NCBI RefSeq assembly: GCF_016863095.1
Contig: NZ_BOOF01000032.1
Location: 96,082-160,081 of the forward strand
Length of the DNA stretch: 64,000 nt
Reading direction: 5' to 3'
Source of the DNA: Microbispora siamensis
GTDB lineage: Bacteria; Actinomycetota; Actinomycetes; Streptosporangiales; Streptosporangiaceae
Shown here: piece by piece, positions 52,540-60,585 of the stretch
How the letters are laid out: each line of letters opens with the position of its first letter
Numbering within the stretch: position 1 is the first letter of the stretch
Notes under the pieces: model-generated
Database searches by the model: none
What the model was told of the DNA's origin: nothing
Seen by the model: only the letters and a program-made list of their open reading frames with translations
Made by a program: the position numbers and the translations under genes

Positions 52540-53460
52540 TCAGCGATGGGCTGTTGCGACGAGGCGTCGCAGTGCCGCGTGGGCGGGTGGGCCCCACGTG
52601 GCCTTGCCGCCCGGGCGGCCGCGTACGCCGGCTTCGCCGATGAGGATGCCGCTGAGCGCTCGCAGCATCGCCCAGCCGCGGGCGCGGCGCAGGGTCGCGG
52701 CGTCCGGGGCCGGTTGGTAGGCGTCATGGAAGCGGTCGGCGGCGCCGTCCGGCAGCAGAATCCAGGCGGCGGCGAGGTCGCAGGCCGGATCGCCCGCACA
52801 GAGGTCGCCGAAGTCGATCACGCCGCAGAAGGTGCCGTCCGCGGTGAGGATGTTGGCGGGATGCAGGTCGCCGTGGAGCCATAGCGCCGGGCCTGCCCAG
52901 TTCGGCGCGGCGGCGGCCTCTTCCCAGACCGCGCGGACGGCGTCCGTGTCGGGGATGAGCCCCATCTCGGCGGCCGAGGCGAGCTGTTTGGCGAAACCCT
53001 CGGCGTGATCGGCCAGCGGCCCGCCGCGGCCGAAGCGGTCGGCCGGCGCATCGCCGGGGGCGGGTCGGTGCAGAGCCGTCAGGAAGGCGGCCAAGGTGCC
53101 GGCCGCCTCCGCGGCACGCGTGACGGGGGCGCGGTCGGCGGGCTCGCCCGGCACCCAGGTGGTGACGATCCAGGGACGAGGAAACAGAGCGGAGGGCTCG
53201 CCGAGGCGCTGCGGAACGGGAACCGGCAGCGGGAGGCGCGGGGCGAGGGCGGGCAGCCAGGCGTACTCCTTGCGCAGCAGCGCGTCCGCGGACCGCGTCG
53301 CCCAGGGCAACCGGACGGCGAGGTCGTCACCGAGCCGCCACAGCTGGTTGTCCCAGCCACGCGCGCCGAGACGCAATGGGCGATCAGCCAGGTCGGGGTG
53401 CTGGTCGCGCAGCAGATCCCGCACCAGCTCCGCGGTGATCTCGATCTCCGTGTGCGTCAT
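52540..53460 (-). CDS. Aminoglycoside phosphotransferase-family kinase
   Basis: A 306-residue APH/ChoK-type small-molecule kinase. It has the catalytic loop WLHGDLHPANIL and the metal-binding VIDFGDLCAGDPACDLAAAW. Such genomic copies usually phosphorylate unknown small molecules; resistance cannot be claimed. ATG 53460 begins THTEIEITAEL; upstream in-frame starts add eleven residues. Confidence 0.9.
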   Translation of the reverse strand: MTHTEIEITAELVRDLLRDQHPDLADRPLRLGARGWDNQLWRLGDDLAVRLPWATRSADALLRKEYAWLPALAPRLPLPVPVPQRLGEPSALFPRPWIVTTWVPGEPADRAPVTRAAEAAGTLAAFLTALHRPAPGDAPADRFGRGGPLADHAEGFAKQLASAAEMGLIPDTDAVRAVWEEAAAAPNWAGPALWLHGDLHPANILTADGTFCGVIDFGDLCAGDPACDLAAAWILLPDGAADRFHDAYQPAPDAATLRRARGWAMLRALSGILIGEAGVRGRPGGKATWGPPAHAALRRLVATAHR

Positions 53461-53636
53461 GCGAAGCAACGGTAACCGGCCAGGTGCGGTCACTTCCCGC
53501 GAACAGAACCACTACCGCCTGGCTCCGCGAGCCGCCTCGGCGCCCGGCGGGGTCGAGCCGGTACGGCTACGCGGTCCGCCGCCGCGTCATCGCCACCAAC
53601 TCTGTCTACACCGGTTCCTGGTCGGCACGACGTTGA

Positions 53637-54215
53637 TCAACCCAGCGACGCCGTTGCCGCGCGCAGATCCTGCAGGGCGGCCAACGCATGGTGGGCGAGC
53701 CCTCGTGCGTCATCACGATCGCCTTCGGACCACTGGGCGTACCCGCGCTTGAAGGCAAGGACTCCCAGCTCGGCCGCGAGGTGCGCGGTCGGGTCCGGGA
53801 CGCCGCGGGCGATGAGCGCGGCGGTCATGGCGGCAGCGAGACCGACGCTCTTGAGGGCGTCTCGCTCCTGGAGCTCGGCGCTGGCCGCTACGGCTGCTTT
53901 CAGGCGGGGGCCGAGTTCGCGGTTCGCCAGCCCCATGACGCTGGACGCGCGTTCGAGACCGGCTGCGACCGCCTCGAGCGGGCTGGCGTTCGCGGGCGCC
54001 TCGGCGATCCCCTCGGCGAGCAACCGGCTCAGGGTCTCCTGGCCGGCGACCAGCACCTCGCGCTTGTCGGCGAAGTGCCGGAAGAAGGTGCTCTTGGTTA
54101 CGCCTGCGCGCTCGGCGATCTGCGCCACCGTGGTGGCGTCGTACCCCTGCTCGGTGAACAGGTCGACGGCCGCGAACACGAGTCGCTGGGTCGTCTCCGG
54201 TTGCCATCGGGCCAT
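53637..54215 (-). CDS. TetR-family regulator
   Basis: A 192-residue TetR protein with helix-turn-helix VAQIAERAGVTKSTFFRHFA at about residues 29-48. ATG 54215 reads MARWQPETTQRLVFAAVDLF. It is divergent from the NAD-binding gene at 54300, with a near-perfect palindrome between them, so it is probably the local repressor of both. Confidence 0.9.
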   Translation of the reverse strand: MARWQPETTQRLVFAAVDLFTEQGYDATTVAQIAERAGVTKSTFFRHFADKREVLVAGQETLSRLLAEGIAEAPANASPLEAVAAGLERASSVMGLANRELGPRLKAAVAASAELQERDALKSVGLAAAMTAALIARGVPDPTAHLAAELGVLAFKRGYAQWSEGDRDDARGLAHHALAALQDLRAATASLG

Positions 54216-54234
54216 GGAGGACATCATAGGTGAT

Positions 54235-54248
54235 GGGACATGTGTCCC
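54235..54248. promoter_or_regulatory. Palindromic operator between TetR and NAD-binding gene
   Basis: GGGACATGTGTCCC has six-base arms (GGGACA/TGTCCC) around TG. A half-site GGGACA recurs at 54266-54271. It lies 20 bases upstream of the TetR start and 52 upstream of the divergent gene. Confidence 0.7.
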
Positions 54249-54299
54249 GTCGGTGTGTAGAGTGATGGGACAAAGGTCTCGTCACTTCGGGAGAGTTCC

Positions 54300-55181
54300 A
54301 TGCACGTTTTCGTCACCGGCGGCACCGGCACCATCGGCTCCGCCGTCGTCGCCGAGCTGCTCGCCAACGGTCACACCGTTCTCGCGCTGGCCCGCTCGGA
54401 CAAGTCCGCGCAGGCCCTCACGGACGCCGGCGCCCAGGTGCTGCGCGGGCAGCTGGCCGACCTCGACGTCCTGCGGGCCGGCGCCGCACAGTGCGACGGC
54501 GTGATCAGCCTGGCGTTCGGCGGCGACTACAGCACTGACGAGGCCGTCGCGCAGTCGATCGCCGAGGAGGGTGCCGCTCTCGCCGCTCTGGGCGAGGAAC
54601 TGCTCGGCAGCGATCGTCCGATCGTCACGGTTTCGGGCACGCCCTGGGTGCCGGGCCGCCTCTCCACCGAGGCCGACCCCGCGCCGACCGAGGGACCGGT
54701 GGGCGGTCGCGGCCGTTCGGTCAACGCGCTGCTGGAGCTGGCCTCGCGCGGTGTCCGCGCCACGGCGGTCCGCATGCCGCGCACGGTCCACAACGAGGGC
54801 AAGGGCGGATTCGCCGGCCTGTTGACGGATCAGGCGCGCCGCACCGGCGTGTCCGGCTACCCCGGCGACGGCACCCAGCGCTGGCCGGCCGTACACGCGC
54901 TCGACGCGGCGGTCCTGTTCCGGCTGGCTCTCGAGTCGGCGCCCGCCGGGACGGTCTGGCACGCCGTGGCCGACGAGGGCGACGCGGTACGCGACATCGC
55001 GGCCGTCATCGGCCGGCGACTCGGCCTGCCGGTCGAGGCGGTGCCGCAGGAGAACTTCGGCCCATTCGGCCCGATCTTCGCCATGGACCAGCCGGCCTCC
55101 AGCGCCCACACCCGGGAGGTCCTCGGGTGGCAGCCCACGCACCCCGGCCTCCTGGAGGACCTGGAGAACATCCAGCCCTGA
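54300..55181 (+). CDS. NAD(P)-dependent epimerase/NmrA-like reductase
   Basis: A 293-residue extended short-chain dehydrogenase. The Rossmann motif is MHVFVTGGTGTIGSAVVAEL at the very N-terminus, followed by LALARSDKSAQAL. The catalytic Tyr-x3-Lys is not obvious, as in atypical SDR and NmrA-like proteins. GGGAG precedes ATG 54300. It is likely repressed by the divergent TetR. Substrate unknown. Confidence 0.88.
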   Translation: MHVFVTGGTGTIGSAVVAELLANGHTVLALARSDKSAQALTDAGAQVLRGQLADLDVLRAGAAQCDGVISLAFGGDYSTDEAVAQSIAEEGAALAALGEELLGSDRPIVTVSGTPWVPGRLSTEADPAPTEGPVGGRGRSVNALLELASRGVRATAVRMPRTVHNEGKGGFAGLLTDQARRTGVSGYPGDGTQRWPAVHALDAAVLFRLALESAPAGTVWHAVADEGDAVRDIAAVIGRRLGLPVEAVPQENFGPFGPIFAMDQPASSAHTREVLGWQPTHPGLLEDLENIQP

Positions 55182-55326
55182 CACCTCACCCGCCGTAGGG
55201 GACGAGCCGACCGCCGGCCCGACAGACCTCGCGCGGACGGGGCGCACGGCCTGCCGTTCGCCGCCACCTGCCGCGTCGGCCCGGCGTCGGTGCGGAAGGC
55301 CGTGGAGGCCTACCGCGAGGCATGAT

Positions 55327-55374
55327 CGGACCGTTGGTCCGATCTTGGCGAGTAGTATGCGGACCGGCAGTCCG
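55327..55374. promoter_or_regulatory. Twin palindromes flanking a promoter-like element
   Basis: CGGACCGTTGGTCCG (55327-55341) is a perfect 6-3-6 inverted repeat. CGGACCGGCAGTCCG (55360-55374) repeats it with five-base arms. Centres are 33 bases apart, about three helical turns. TAGTAT (55353-55358), between them, could be a -10 box. No cognate regulator gene lies beside it. Confidence 0.65.
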
Positions 55375-55397
55375 AACGTCGACGGCGGGAGGCGGAA

Positions 55398-55610
55398 GTG
55401 GCGATCGGCGAGGCGATCGACATCGGGCCGTCTCCCCTCGGGCCCGGCGCGCCGCCCGGACGGCGGCCGGCTGCCTTCCCGGACGCCCTGGCCTTCCTGG
55501 ACACACTGGCCTTCCGGTACACACTGGCCGGTCTGGCCGGCTTGACCGCCCGCGACGTCACCGGCGCCGACCGGCCGGAGGGGGCGTCCACGGAGGCCGC
55601 CGTTGTCTAG
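55398..55610 (+). CDS. Small hypothetical ORF, Pro/Ala-rich
   Basis: A 70-residue frame starting GTG 55398 after GGAGGCGGAA, directly downstream of the twin palindromes, and overlapping the phosphoesterase start. The sequence is Pro/Ala/Leu-rich and I do not recognize it. It could be a leader peptide or a remnant that couples translation. The 216 bases upstream (55182-55397) hold the palindromes and no other gene I can support. Confidence 0.4.
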   Translation: MAIGEAIDIGPSPLGPGAPPGRRPAAFPDALAFLDTLAFRYTLAGLAGLTARDVTGADRPEGASTEAAVV

Positions 55611-56436
55611 CGCACGGCTATTCGCCATCAGCGACCTCCACATCGGCTACGCGGAGAACCGGGCGATCCTGGAAGGCCTCCTGCCGTCCTCGCCGGACGA
55701 CTGGCTGCTGGTGGCCGGCGACGTGTGCGAGTTCCTGGCCGACTTCGAGTGGGCGATGCGCCTGCTGTCCGAACGCTGGGCGAGGGTCGTGTGGGCTCCC
55801 GGCAACCACGAGTTGTGGACCCATCCCGGCGACCCGGTCACCTTACGAGGGGAGGCACGCTACCGCCGCCTGGTCGACGTGTGCCGTTCGCTGGGGGTGA
55901 CGACCCCCGAGGACCCCTATCCCGTCTGGGAGGGCGCCGGCGGCCCCGTCGTCATCGCCCCGCTGTTCGTCCTGTACGACTACACCTTCCGCACCCCCGG
56001 CGTGCGGACCGCCGAGGAGGCGCTCGCCCTGGCGTACGAGACCGGGGTGGTGTGCAGCGACGAGAGGTTCCTGCACCCCGACCCGTACCCGTCGCGCCAG
56101 GCGTGGTGCGCCGCGCGGCTGGAGGAGACCGAGCGGCGGCTGCGTGACCTGCCGGAGGGGCTGCCCACGATCCTGGTCAACCACTACCCCCTGGTCCGCG
56201 AGCCGACCCGGATCCTGCGGTACCCGCAGTTCGCCATCTGGTGCGGCACCGAGGCCACCGCCGACTGGCACCTGCGCTTCCGCGCGGCCACGGTCGTGTA
56301 CGGCCACCTGCACATCCCGAGGACCACCTGGCACGACGGGGTCCGCTTCGAGGAGGTCTCGGTGGGATACCCGCGCGAGTGGAAGCTCCGGGCGACCCCT
56401 CCGGGCCGCCCGCGGCAGATCCTGCCGGTCCCGTAA
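55603..56436 (+). CDS. Calcineurin-like metallophosphoesterase
   Basis: A 277-residue metallophosphoesterase with the full motif set: SDLHIG (DxH), VAGDVC (GDx), PGNHELW (GNHE), VNHYP and YGHLHI (GHxH). These bind two metal ions and hydrolyze phosphoesters. The likely TTG start overlaps the small ORF stop. Related genes often neighbour phosphopantetheinyl transferase genes in actinomycetes, but none is seen here. Substrate unknown. Confidence 0.9.
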   Translation: MSSARLFAISDLHIGYAENRAILEGLLPSSPDDWLLVAGDVCEFLADFEWAMRLLSERWARVVWAPGNHELWTHPGDPVTLRGEARYRRLVDVCRSLGVTTPEDPYPVWEGAGGPVVIAPLFVLYDYTFRTPGVRTAEEALALAYETGVVCSDERFLHPDPYPSRQAWCAARLEETERRLRDLPEGLPTILVNHYPLVREPTRILRYPQFAIWCGTEATADWHLRFRAATVVYGHLHIPRTTWHDGVRFEEVSVGYPREWKLRATPPGRPRQILPVP

Positions 56437-56521
56437 TCAGGCGGATCCTGCCCGAAGGGTGACCCGGCGCGGGCGGCACTGCGCGCGGGCCGCGCGACTC
56501 TCCACCCCCTGGTCCAGGCTC

Positions 56522-56593
56522 CGGTGACTGCGCTCACGGTGACTGCTGTGCCCGAAATCCGGGGCTTAGGGCTGCTTTAGTGGCCGCTCTTAG
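56522..56593 (+). promoter_or_regulatory. Direct repeats in the presumed control region of the polyketide cluster
   Basis: CGGTGACTGC occurs at 56522-56531 and 56537-56546 (15-base period). TTAG recurs at 56566, 56577 and 56590. They lie in the 249-base gap between the phosphoesterase and the KAS III gene, so they may be activator sites. No known family motif is matched. Confidence 0.4.
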
Positions 56594-56685
56594 CGTTTGA
56601 GCAGTGATCAGTAGATCCGGGTCACCATCCCGGCCATGGCCGCGCAGTGTGCGGGCGGCACGGACGCGACTCGTTGGAGGAGCGC

Positions 56686-57717
56686 ATGGGGGACATACCG
56701 GTACGACTTCTGTCGGTGGGTACGGCGCTGCCCGGCCCGCCCATCGACACCGCCGCCCTGGCCGCGGCGTTCGGCATGGACCAGGTGTGGCGGCAGTGGG
56801 TCGACACGTTCATCGGGACCCGGACGCGTCACCTGGCGGTCGACCTGTCCACCGGCGAGCGGCGCGAGAGCCTGGCCGATCTCGGTGAGCGCGCCGCGGC
56901 CCAGGCGCTCGCCCGGGCCGGCGTGTCCGCCGAGGACGTGGACGTGGTCGTGTTCGGCACCGCCACTCCCGACACGCTCATGCCGGCGACCGTGAACGTC
57001 GTCGCCGACCGGCTCCGCATCGACGGCGTGCCGACGTTCCAGCTCCAGTCGGGCTGCTCGGGTGCGGTGCAGACCTTCGACGTCGCGGCCTCGCTGCTGT
57101 CCACCGGCCGGTACCGCACGGCGCTGGTGATCGGCGGCGACGTGATCGCCAAGCACTACGACGTCAAGGCGGACCTGACCGCGCTGCCGCCGGACGAACT
57201 CGTCAACTACGTGCTGTTCGGCGACGGCGCGGGCGCCGCCGTACTCGCCGCGGGCGACCACCCGGAGGCGCCGGTGCTGCGGTCGGTGCTCACCCGGCTG
57301 TCCGGCCTCGGCCGCGCGCCCGGCCAGACCCTGCGCTGGTACGGCCTGGCCGACCGCGACGCGGGCGAGGCCCCGGCCAGCGAGGACTACAAGGCGATCG
57401 AGGAGCACGTGCCGCTGCTCGCCGAGGAGACGGCCGACGAACTGCTGGACGACCTCGGCTGGGATCGCGCGGAGGTCGGCTACCTCCTGCCGCCGCAGTT
57501 GTCCGTCACGATGACCGCGAAGATCACCGCGAGGCTCGCCTTCCCGGCGGCCGAGGAGGTCTCCTGCGTCGCCGAGACCGGCAACAACGGCAACGCCCTG
57601 CTGTTCTTCCAGCTCGACCGGCTGCTGCCCGCGATGGCGCGGCCGTCGAGGGCGATCGCGGTCGCGATCGAGTCGAGCAAGTGGATCAGGTCCGGTCTCG
57701 CCCTGGAGCGTGTGTGA
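56686..57717 (+). CDS. KAS III-like enzyme of tetronate-type cassette
   Basis: A 343-residue FabH-fold protein. The active-site cysteine is Cys124 in LQSGCSGAVQTF. Asn300 is kept in TGNNGNALLFF. The position of the catalytic His (HQ in FabH) reads LLPPQLS, with Pro270, so normal decarboxylative condensation is doubtful. In tetronate pathways a FabH-like enzyme joins the polyketide to glyceryl-ACP to close the ring, and the genes beside this one match that set. GGAGG precedes ATG 56686. The stop shares a base with the ACP start. Confidence 0.88.
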   Translation: MGDIPVRLLSVGTALPGPPIDTAALAAAFGMDQVWRQWVDTFIGTRTRHLAVDLSTGERRESLADLGERAAAQALARAGVSAEDVDVVVFGTATPDTLMPATVNVVADRLRIDGVPTFQLQSGCSGAVQTFDVAASLLSTGRYRTALVIGGDVIAKHYDVKADLTALPPDELVNYVLFGDGAGAAVLAAGDHPEAPVLRSVLTRLSGLGRAPGQTLRWYGLADRDAGEAPASEDYKAIEEHVPLLAEETADELLDDLGWDRAEVGYLLPPQLSVTMTAKITARLAFPAAEEVSCVAETGNNGNALLFFQLDRLLPAMARPSRAIAVAIESSKWIRSGLALERV

Positions 57718-57950
57718 TGACGGCCGCGATCAGCCGGGCGGAGTTCGTGGACCTGCTGCGGGACGAGATCGGCCTCGCCGTGGCCGCCGAGGACCTGGGC
57801 CGGACGTTCGACGAGGTGCCGGGCTGGGACTCGCTGCACCTGCTGACCATGCTCGTGCTGCTGGAGAAGCGGGTCAGCCGTCCGTTGTCGCTGCCCGACT
57901 TCCTCGACGCGGCCAGCCTGGAGACGATCTACGAGTTGGTGAACCGATGA
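57717..57950 (+). CDS. Stand-alone acyl carrier protein
   Basis: A 77-residue ACP with the phosphopantetheine serine in GWDSLHLLTML. In tetronate clusters a discrete ACP carries glycerate made by an FkbH-like protein. No FkbH gene is in the window, though it commonly sits between the KAS III and ACP genes. Both ends overlap neighbours (TGATG and ATGA), so this is a tightly coupled operon. Confidence 0.9.
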   Translation: MTAAISRAEFVDLLRDEIGLAVAAEDLGRTFDEVPGWDSLHLLTMLVLLEKRVSRPLSLPDFLDAASLETIYELVNR

Positions 57951-58702
57951 CCGGGCGGCCGTTCCCTCCGCAGCGCAGGCACACGCTGTTCTTCCTCGAC
58001 CAGATCCGCGACTTCTCGCCGGTGTTCCTCGACACGGAGGTGGACGCCACCGCGATCGTCGCCGGACGCGAGCGGGCCCGCAGGGCGGGACGACGCCGCT
58101 CGGTCGTCTCCTATGTCGTGCACGCGGCCGCCGGCGTCCTGGCCAAGCACCCGGAGGCCAACGCCGCGATCCACGGCGGGCTCGACCCGGTCGTCGCGTC
58201 CTACGACACCGTGGCGGCCAAGGTCACCCTCGACAAGACGTGGGAGGGCCGCCGGGTCGTGCTCGCGACCGTGATCCCCGGGCTGGAGTCGGCGTCGCTC
58301 GCCGACGTGCAGGCCCACCTGGACCGGGCGGCGGCGGCCGACCCCGGCACCGCCGAGGAGTTCGCCGGCATCCGCGCGCTGCGGCGGCTGCCCTGGGGGG
58401 AGGCGCTCGATCGGTTCCGCGAGGCGGCCGGGCTGCTCGACCGCCGGCCCGCGATCACCGGCACCTTCAGCGTCACCTCGCTCGGCCACCGGGCGGTCGA
58501 CGGCTTCCACTCGGTGGGCGGGACCACGATCACCCTCGGGGTGGGCCGGATCGCCGACCGCCCGGTGGCCAGGGGCGGGGCGGTGGTGATCGCCCCGGTC
58601 ATGCGCCTGTCGCTGGCCTTCGACCATCGCGTGATCGACGGCGCGGAGGCCGCCGACGTGCTCACCGAGATCAAGGACGCGCTGGAGGCGTACGAGGAAT
58701 GA
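57947..58702 (+). CDS. 2-oxoacid dehydrogenase E2-like acyltransferase
   Basis: A 251-residue free-standing catalytic domain of the E2 chloramphenicol-acetyltransferase fold. It carries the active-site motif FDHRVIDGAEAADVL (HxxxDG) and TFSVTSLGHRAVDGF. No lipoyl or peripheral-binding domain is present, so it is not a pyruvate dehydrogenase subunit. Homologues in agglomerin and abyssomicin pathways acetylate the tetronate hydroxymethyl group before elimination. ATG 57947 overlaps the ACP stop. Confidence 0.88.
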   Translation: MTGRPFPPQRRHTLFFLDQIRDFSPVFLDTEVDATAIVAGRERARRAGRRRSVVSYVVHAAAGVLAKHPEANAAIHGGLDPVVASYDTVAAKVTLDKTWEGRRVVLATVIPGLESASLADVQAHLDRAAAADPGTAEEFAGIRALRRLPWGEALDRFREAAGLLDRRPAITGTFSVTSLGHRAVDGFHSVGGTTITLGVGRIADRPVARGGAVVIAPVMRLSLAFDHRVIDGAEAADVLTEIKDALEAYEE

Positions 58703-59781
58703 ACGACCTGACCGAGCTCAAGCGGTTCGTCGTGGCGCACGCGATCTCGCAGGGTCTGCCCGCCGACCACTACGCGGCCCTGCTGGACCGCGTCACCACG
58801 GACGCGGGCGACGAGCCGGGCTCCTGGCCGTACGAGTGGATCCGCGCCGGCGACGAGTGGGACGCGGCGGGACAGACGGCCCTCGCCGCCCAGTACTACA
58901 CGATGGGCCGGTTCCCGTACGTCGACGGTCCGGGCCGCAAGCGGGCGCTCGCCCGCGGCCTGGACGCCTTCGACCGGTGGCGGCGCGGCGTGCCGGGCCT
59001 GGAACCGGTCGTCGTGGAGGTCGGCGGGGTCCCGGTGCGGGTGTGGGCCGCGGGGCTGTCGGCCGAGCGGCCCCGGCCGCTGCTGGTGATGACCGGCGGC
59101 ATCGTGAGCCCCAAGGAACAGTGGGGGGCGGTGCTGCCGCAGATCGCGTCCTTCGGCATGGCCGGCGTCGTGGCCGACCTGCCCGGCGTCGGCGAGAGCC
59201 CGCTCCGGTACGGCCCCGACGCCTGGACCCTGTTCCCGGCTATCCTCGACGCGCTGGAGGGCCGGGCCCGGGTGAGCGAGACGTACCTGCTCGCGCTGAG
59301 CTTCAGCGGCCACGCGGCGATCACCGCCGCGCTGCGCGACCCGCGGGTGCGGGGCGTGGTCGGCAACGGGCCGCCGATCCACGACTTCTTCACCGACGCC
59401 GCCTGGCAGGCCCGGGTGCCGAAGATCACCCGCGACACCCTCGCGCATCTCACCGGAGTGCCGCCGGAGGCCGTGTTCGCCCATGTGCGCGACTGGGCCC
59501 TCAGCGACGCCGACCTGGCCGCACTCACCGTGCCGCTCGCCGCGGTGACCGCCCGGCGCGACGAGATCATCCCTCGCGGCGACGTCGAACGCCTGAAACG
59601 GCACGTACGGGACCTGCGGCTGGTCGAGCACGACGACGTGCACGGCGCCCCCTCCCACCTCGCCGAGACCCGGGTGTGGAGCCTGCTCGCCGTGCAGCGG
59701 ATGCGGCCCGACGCCGATCCCGAGGTGATCGCGGCGCTGACCGCGGCCCTGGAGGCCGCCCGTGCGGGGGCGGGCCGGTGA
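58699..59781 (+). CDS. Alpha/beta hydrolase, probable tetronate eliminase
   Basis: A 360-residue FrsA-like alpha/beta hydrolase with nucleophile region LALSFSGHAAITAAL, VTARRDEIIP (acid) and a late histidine in DDVHGAPSHLAET. In tetronate cassettes this enzyme eliminates acetate to give the exocyclic methylene. That role is inferred from the neighbouring E2-like gene. ATG 58699 overlaps the preceding stop by four bases. Confidence 0.85.
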   Translation: MNDLTELKRFVVAHAISQGLPADHYAALLDRVTTDAGDEPGSWPYEWIRAGDEWDAAGQTALAAQYYTMGRFPYVDGPGRKRALARGLDAFDRWRRGVPGLEPVVVEVGGVPVRVWAAGLSAERPRPLLVMTGGIVSPKEQWGAVLPQIASFGMAGVVADLPGVGESPLRYGPDAWTLFPAILDALEGRARVSETYLLALSFSGHAAITAALRDPRVRGVVGNGPPIHDFFTDAAWQARVPKITRDTLAHLTGVPPEAVFAHVRDWALSDADLAALTVPLAAVTARRDEIIPRGDVERLKRHVRDLRLVEHDDVHGAPSHLAETRVWSLLAVQRMRPDADPEVIAALTAALEAARAGAGR

Positions 59782-60539
59782 CCGCCGCCGCGTGGGTCCG
59801 GGGCGACTGGCTGCGCGAGTACGCCCCCGCCGCGCCGGACGCCCCCTGCCTGGTGGCGTTCCCGCACGCCGGAGGCTCGGCGGGCTTCTTCGTCCCGCTC
59901 GCGCGGGCCCTCGCCCCGGCGGTGCGCGTGCTCGCCGTGCAGTACCCCGGACGCCTGGACCGGCGGCGCGAGCCCGCCGTGGAGGACGTGCGCGCGCTGG
60001 CCCGCCGGGTGGCCGAGGTGATCGCGGGGGAGCCGGACGGCGCCCGCACGGCGTTCTTCGGGCACAGCATGGGCTCCCTGGTCGCGTTCGAGACGGCGCT
60101 GCTGGCCGAGCGGGGGCTCGGCACGCCCCCGGAGCGGCTGTTCGTCTCCGGGGGGCGGGCCCCCGCCCTCACCCGCGTGGACCCGGCGATCCTGCGGGAC
60201 GACCGCTCCCTGCTGGAGGAGGTGCTGTTCCTCGGCGGCACCTCCCGGCAGGTGCTGGAGAGCCCGGACCTGCGCGAGCTCGTGCTGCCCGCGCTGCGCG
60301 GCGACTACCGGGCGCTGCGCGCCTACCTGCCCGAACCCGGCGCCCGGGTCCGCTGCCCGATCACCGCGCTGGTCGGCGACCGCGACCCGCGGGTGACGAT
60401 CGCCCAGGCCGACCGGTGGCGGGAGCACACCACCGGCCCCTTCCGGCTCACGGTCCTGCCCGGAGATCACTTCTACCTGACCCGGCGGCTGGAGGACGTC
60501 GCGGAGACGGTACGGCGAGGGCTCGCCGTACCCGTCTGA
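59778..60539 (+). CDS. Type II thioesterase of the polyketide cluster
   Basis: A 253-residue editing thioesterase with LVAFPHAGGSAGFF, nucleophile elbow FGHSMGSLVAFETAL, ALVGDRDPRV and LPGDHFYLTRRL. It removes wrong acyl groups from carrier proteins. GTG 59778 overlaps the hydrolase stop (GTGA). It is related to the thioesterase at 27633 but serves the PKS operon. Confidence 0.92.
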   Translation: MTAAAWVRGDWLREYAPAAPDAPCLVAFPHAGGSAGFFVPLARALAPAVRVLAVQYPGRLDRRREPAVEDVRALARRVAEVIAGEPDGARTAFFGHSMGSLVAFETALLAERGLGTPPERLFVSGGRAPALTRVDPAILRDDRSLLEEVLFLGGTSRQVLESPDLRELVLPALRGDYRALRAYLPEPGARVRCPITALVGDRDPRVTIAQADRWREHTTGPFRLTVLPGDHFYLTRRLEDVAETVRRGLAVPV

Positions 60540-60585
60540 GCTCCCTCGCCGGCCGCCCGCACCACGACTGAGAGTGAGGCACGAC

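Noticed and set aside
52540..53460. Antibiotic resistance gene for the clusters
   Set aside because: The APH fold alone does not show resistance; such kinases are common and this one is far from either cluster's genes.
55235..55325. Short frame ending in VRKAVEAYREA, possible gene remnant
   Set aside because: Too short, no start with a ribosome-binding site and no recognizable family.
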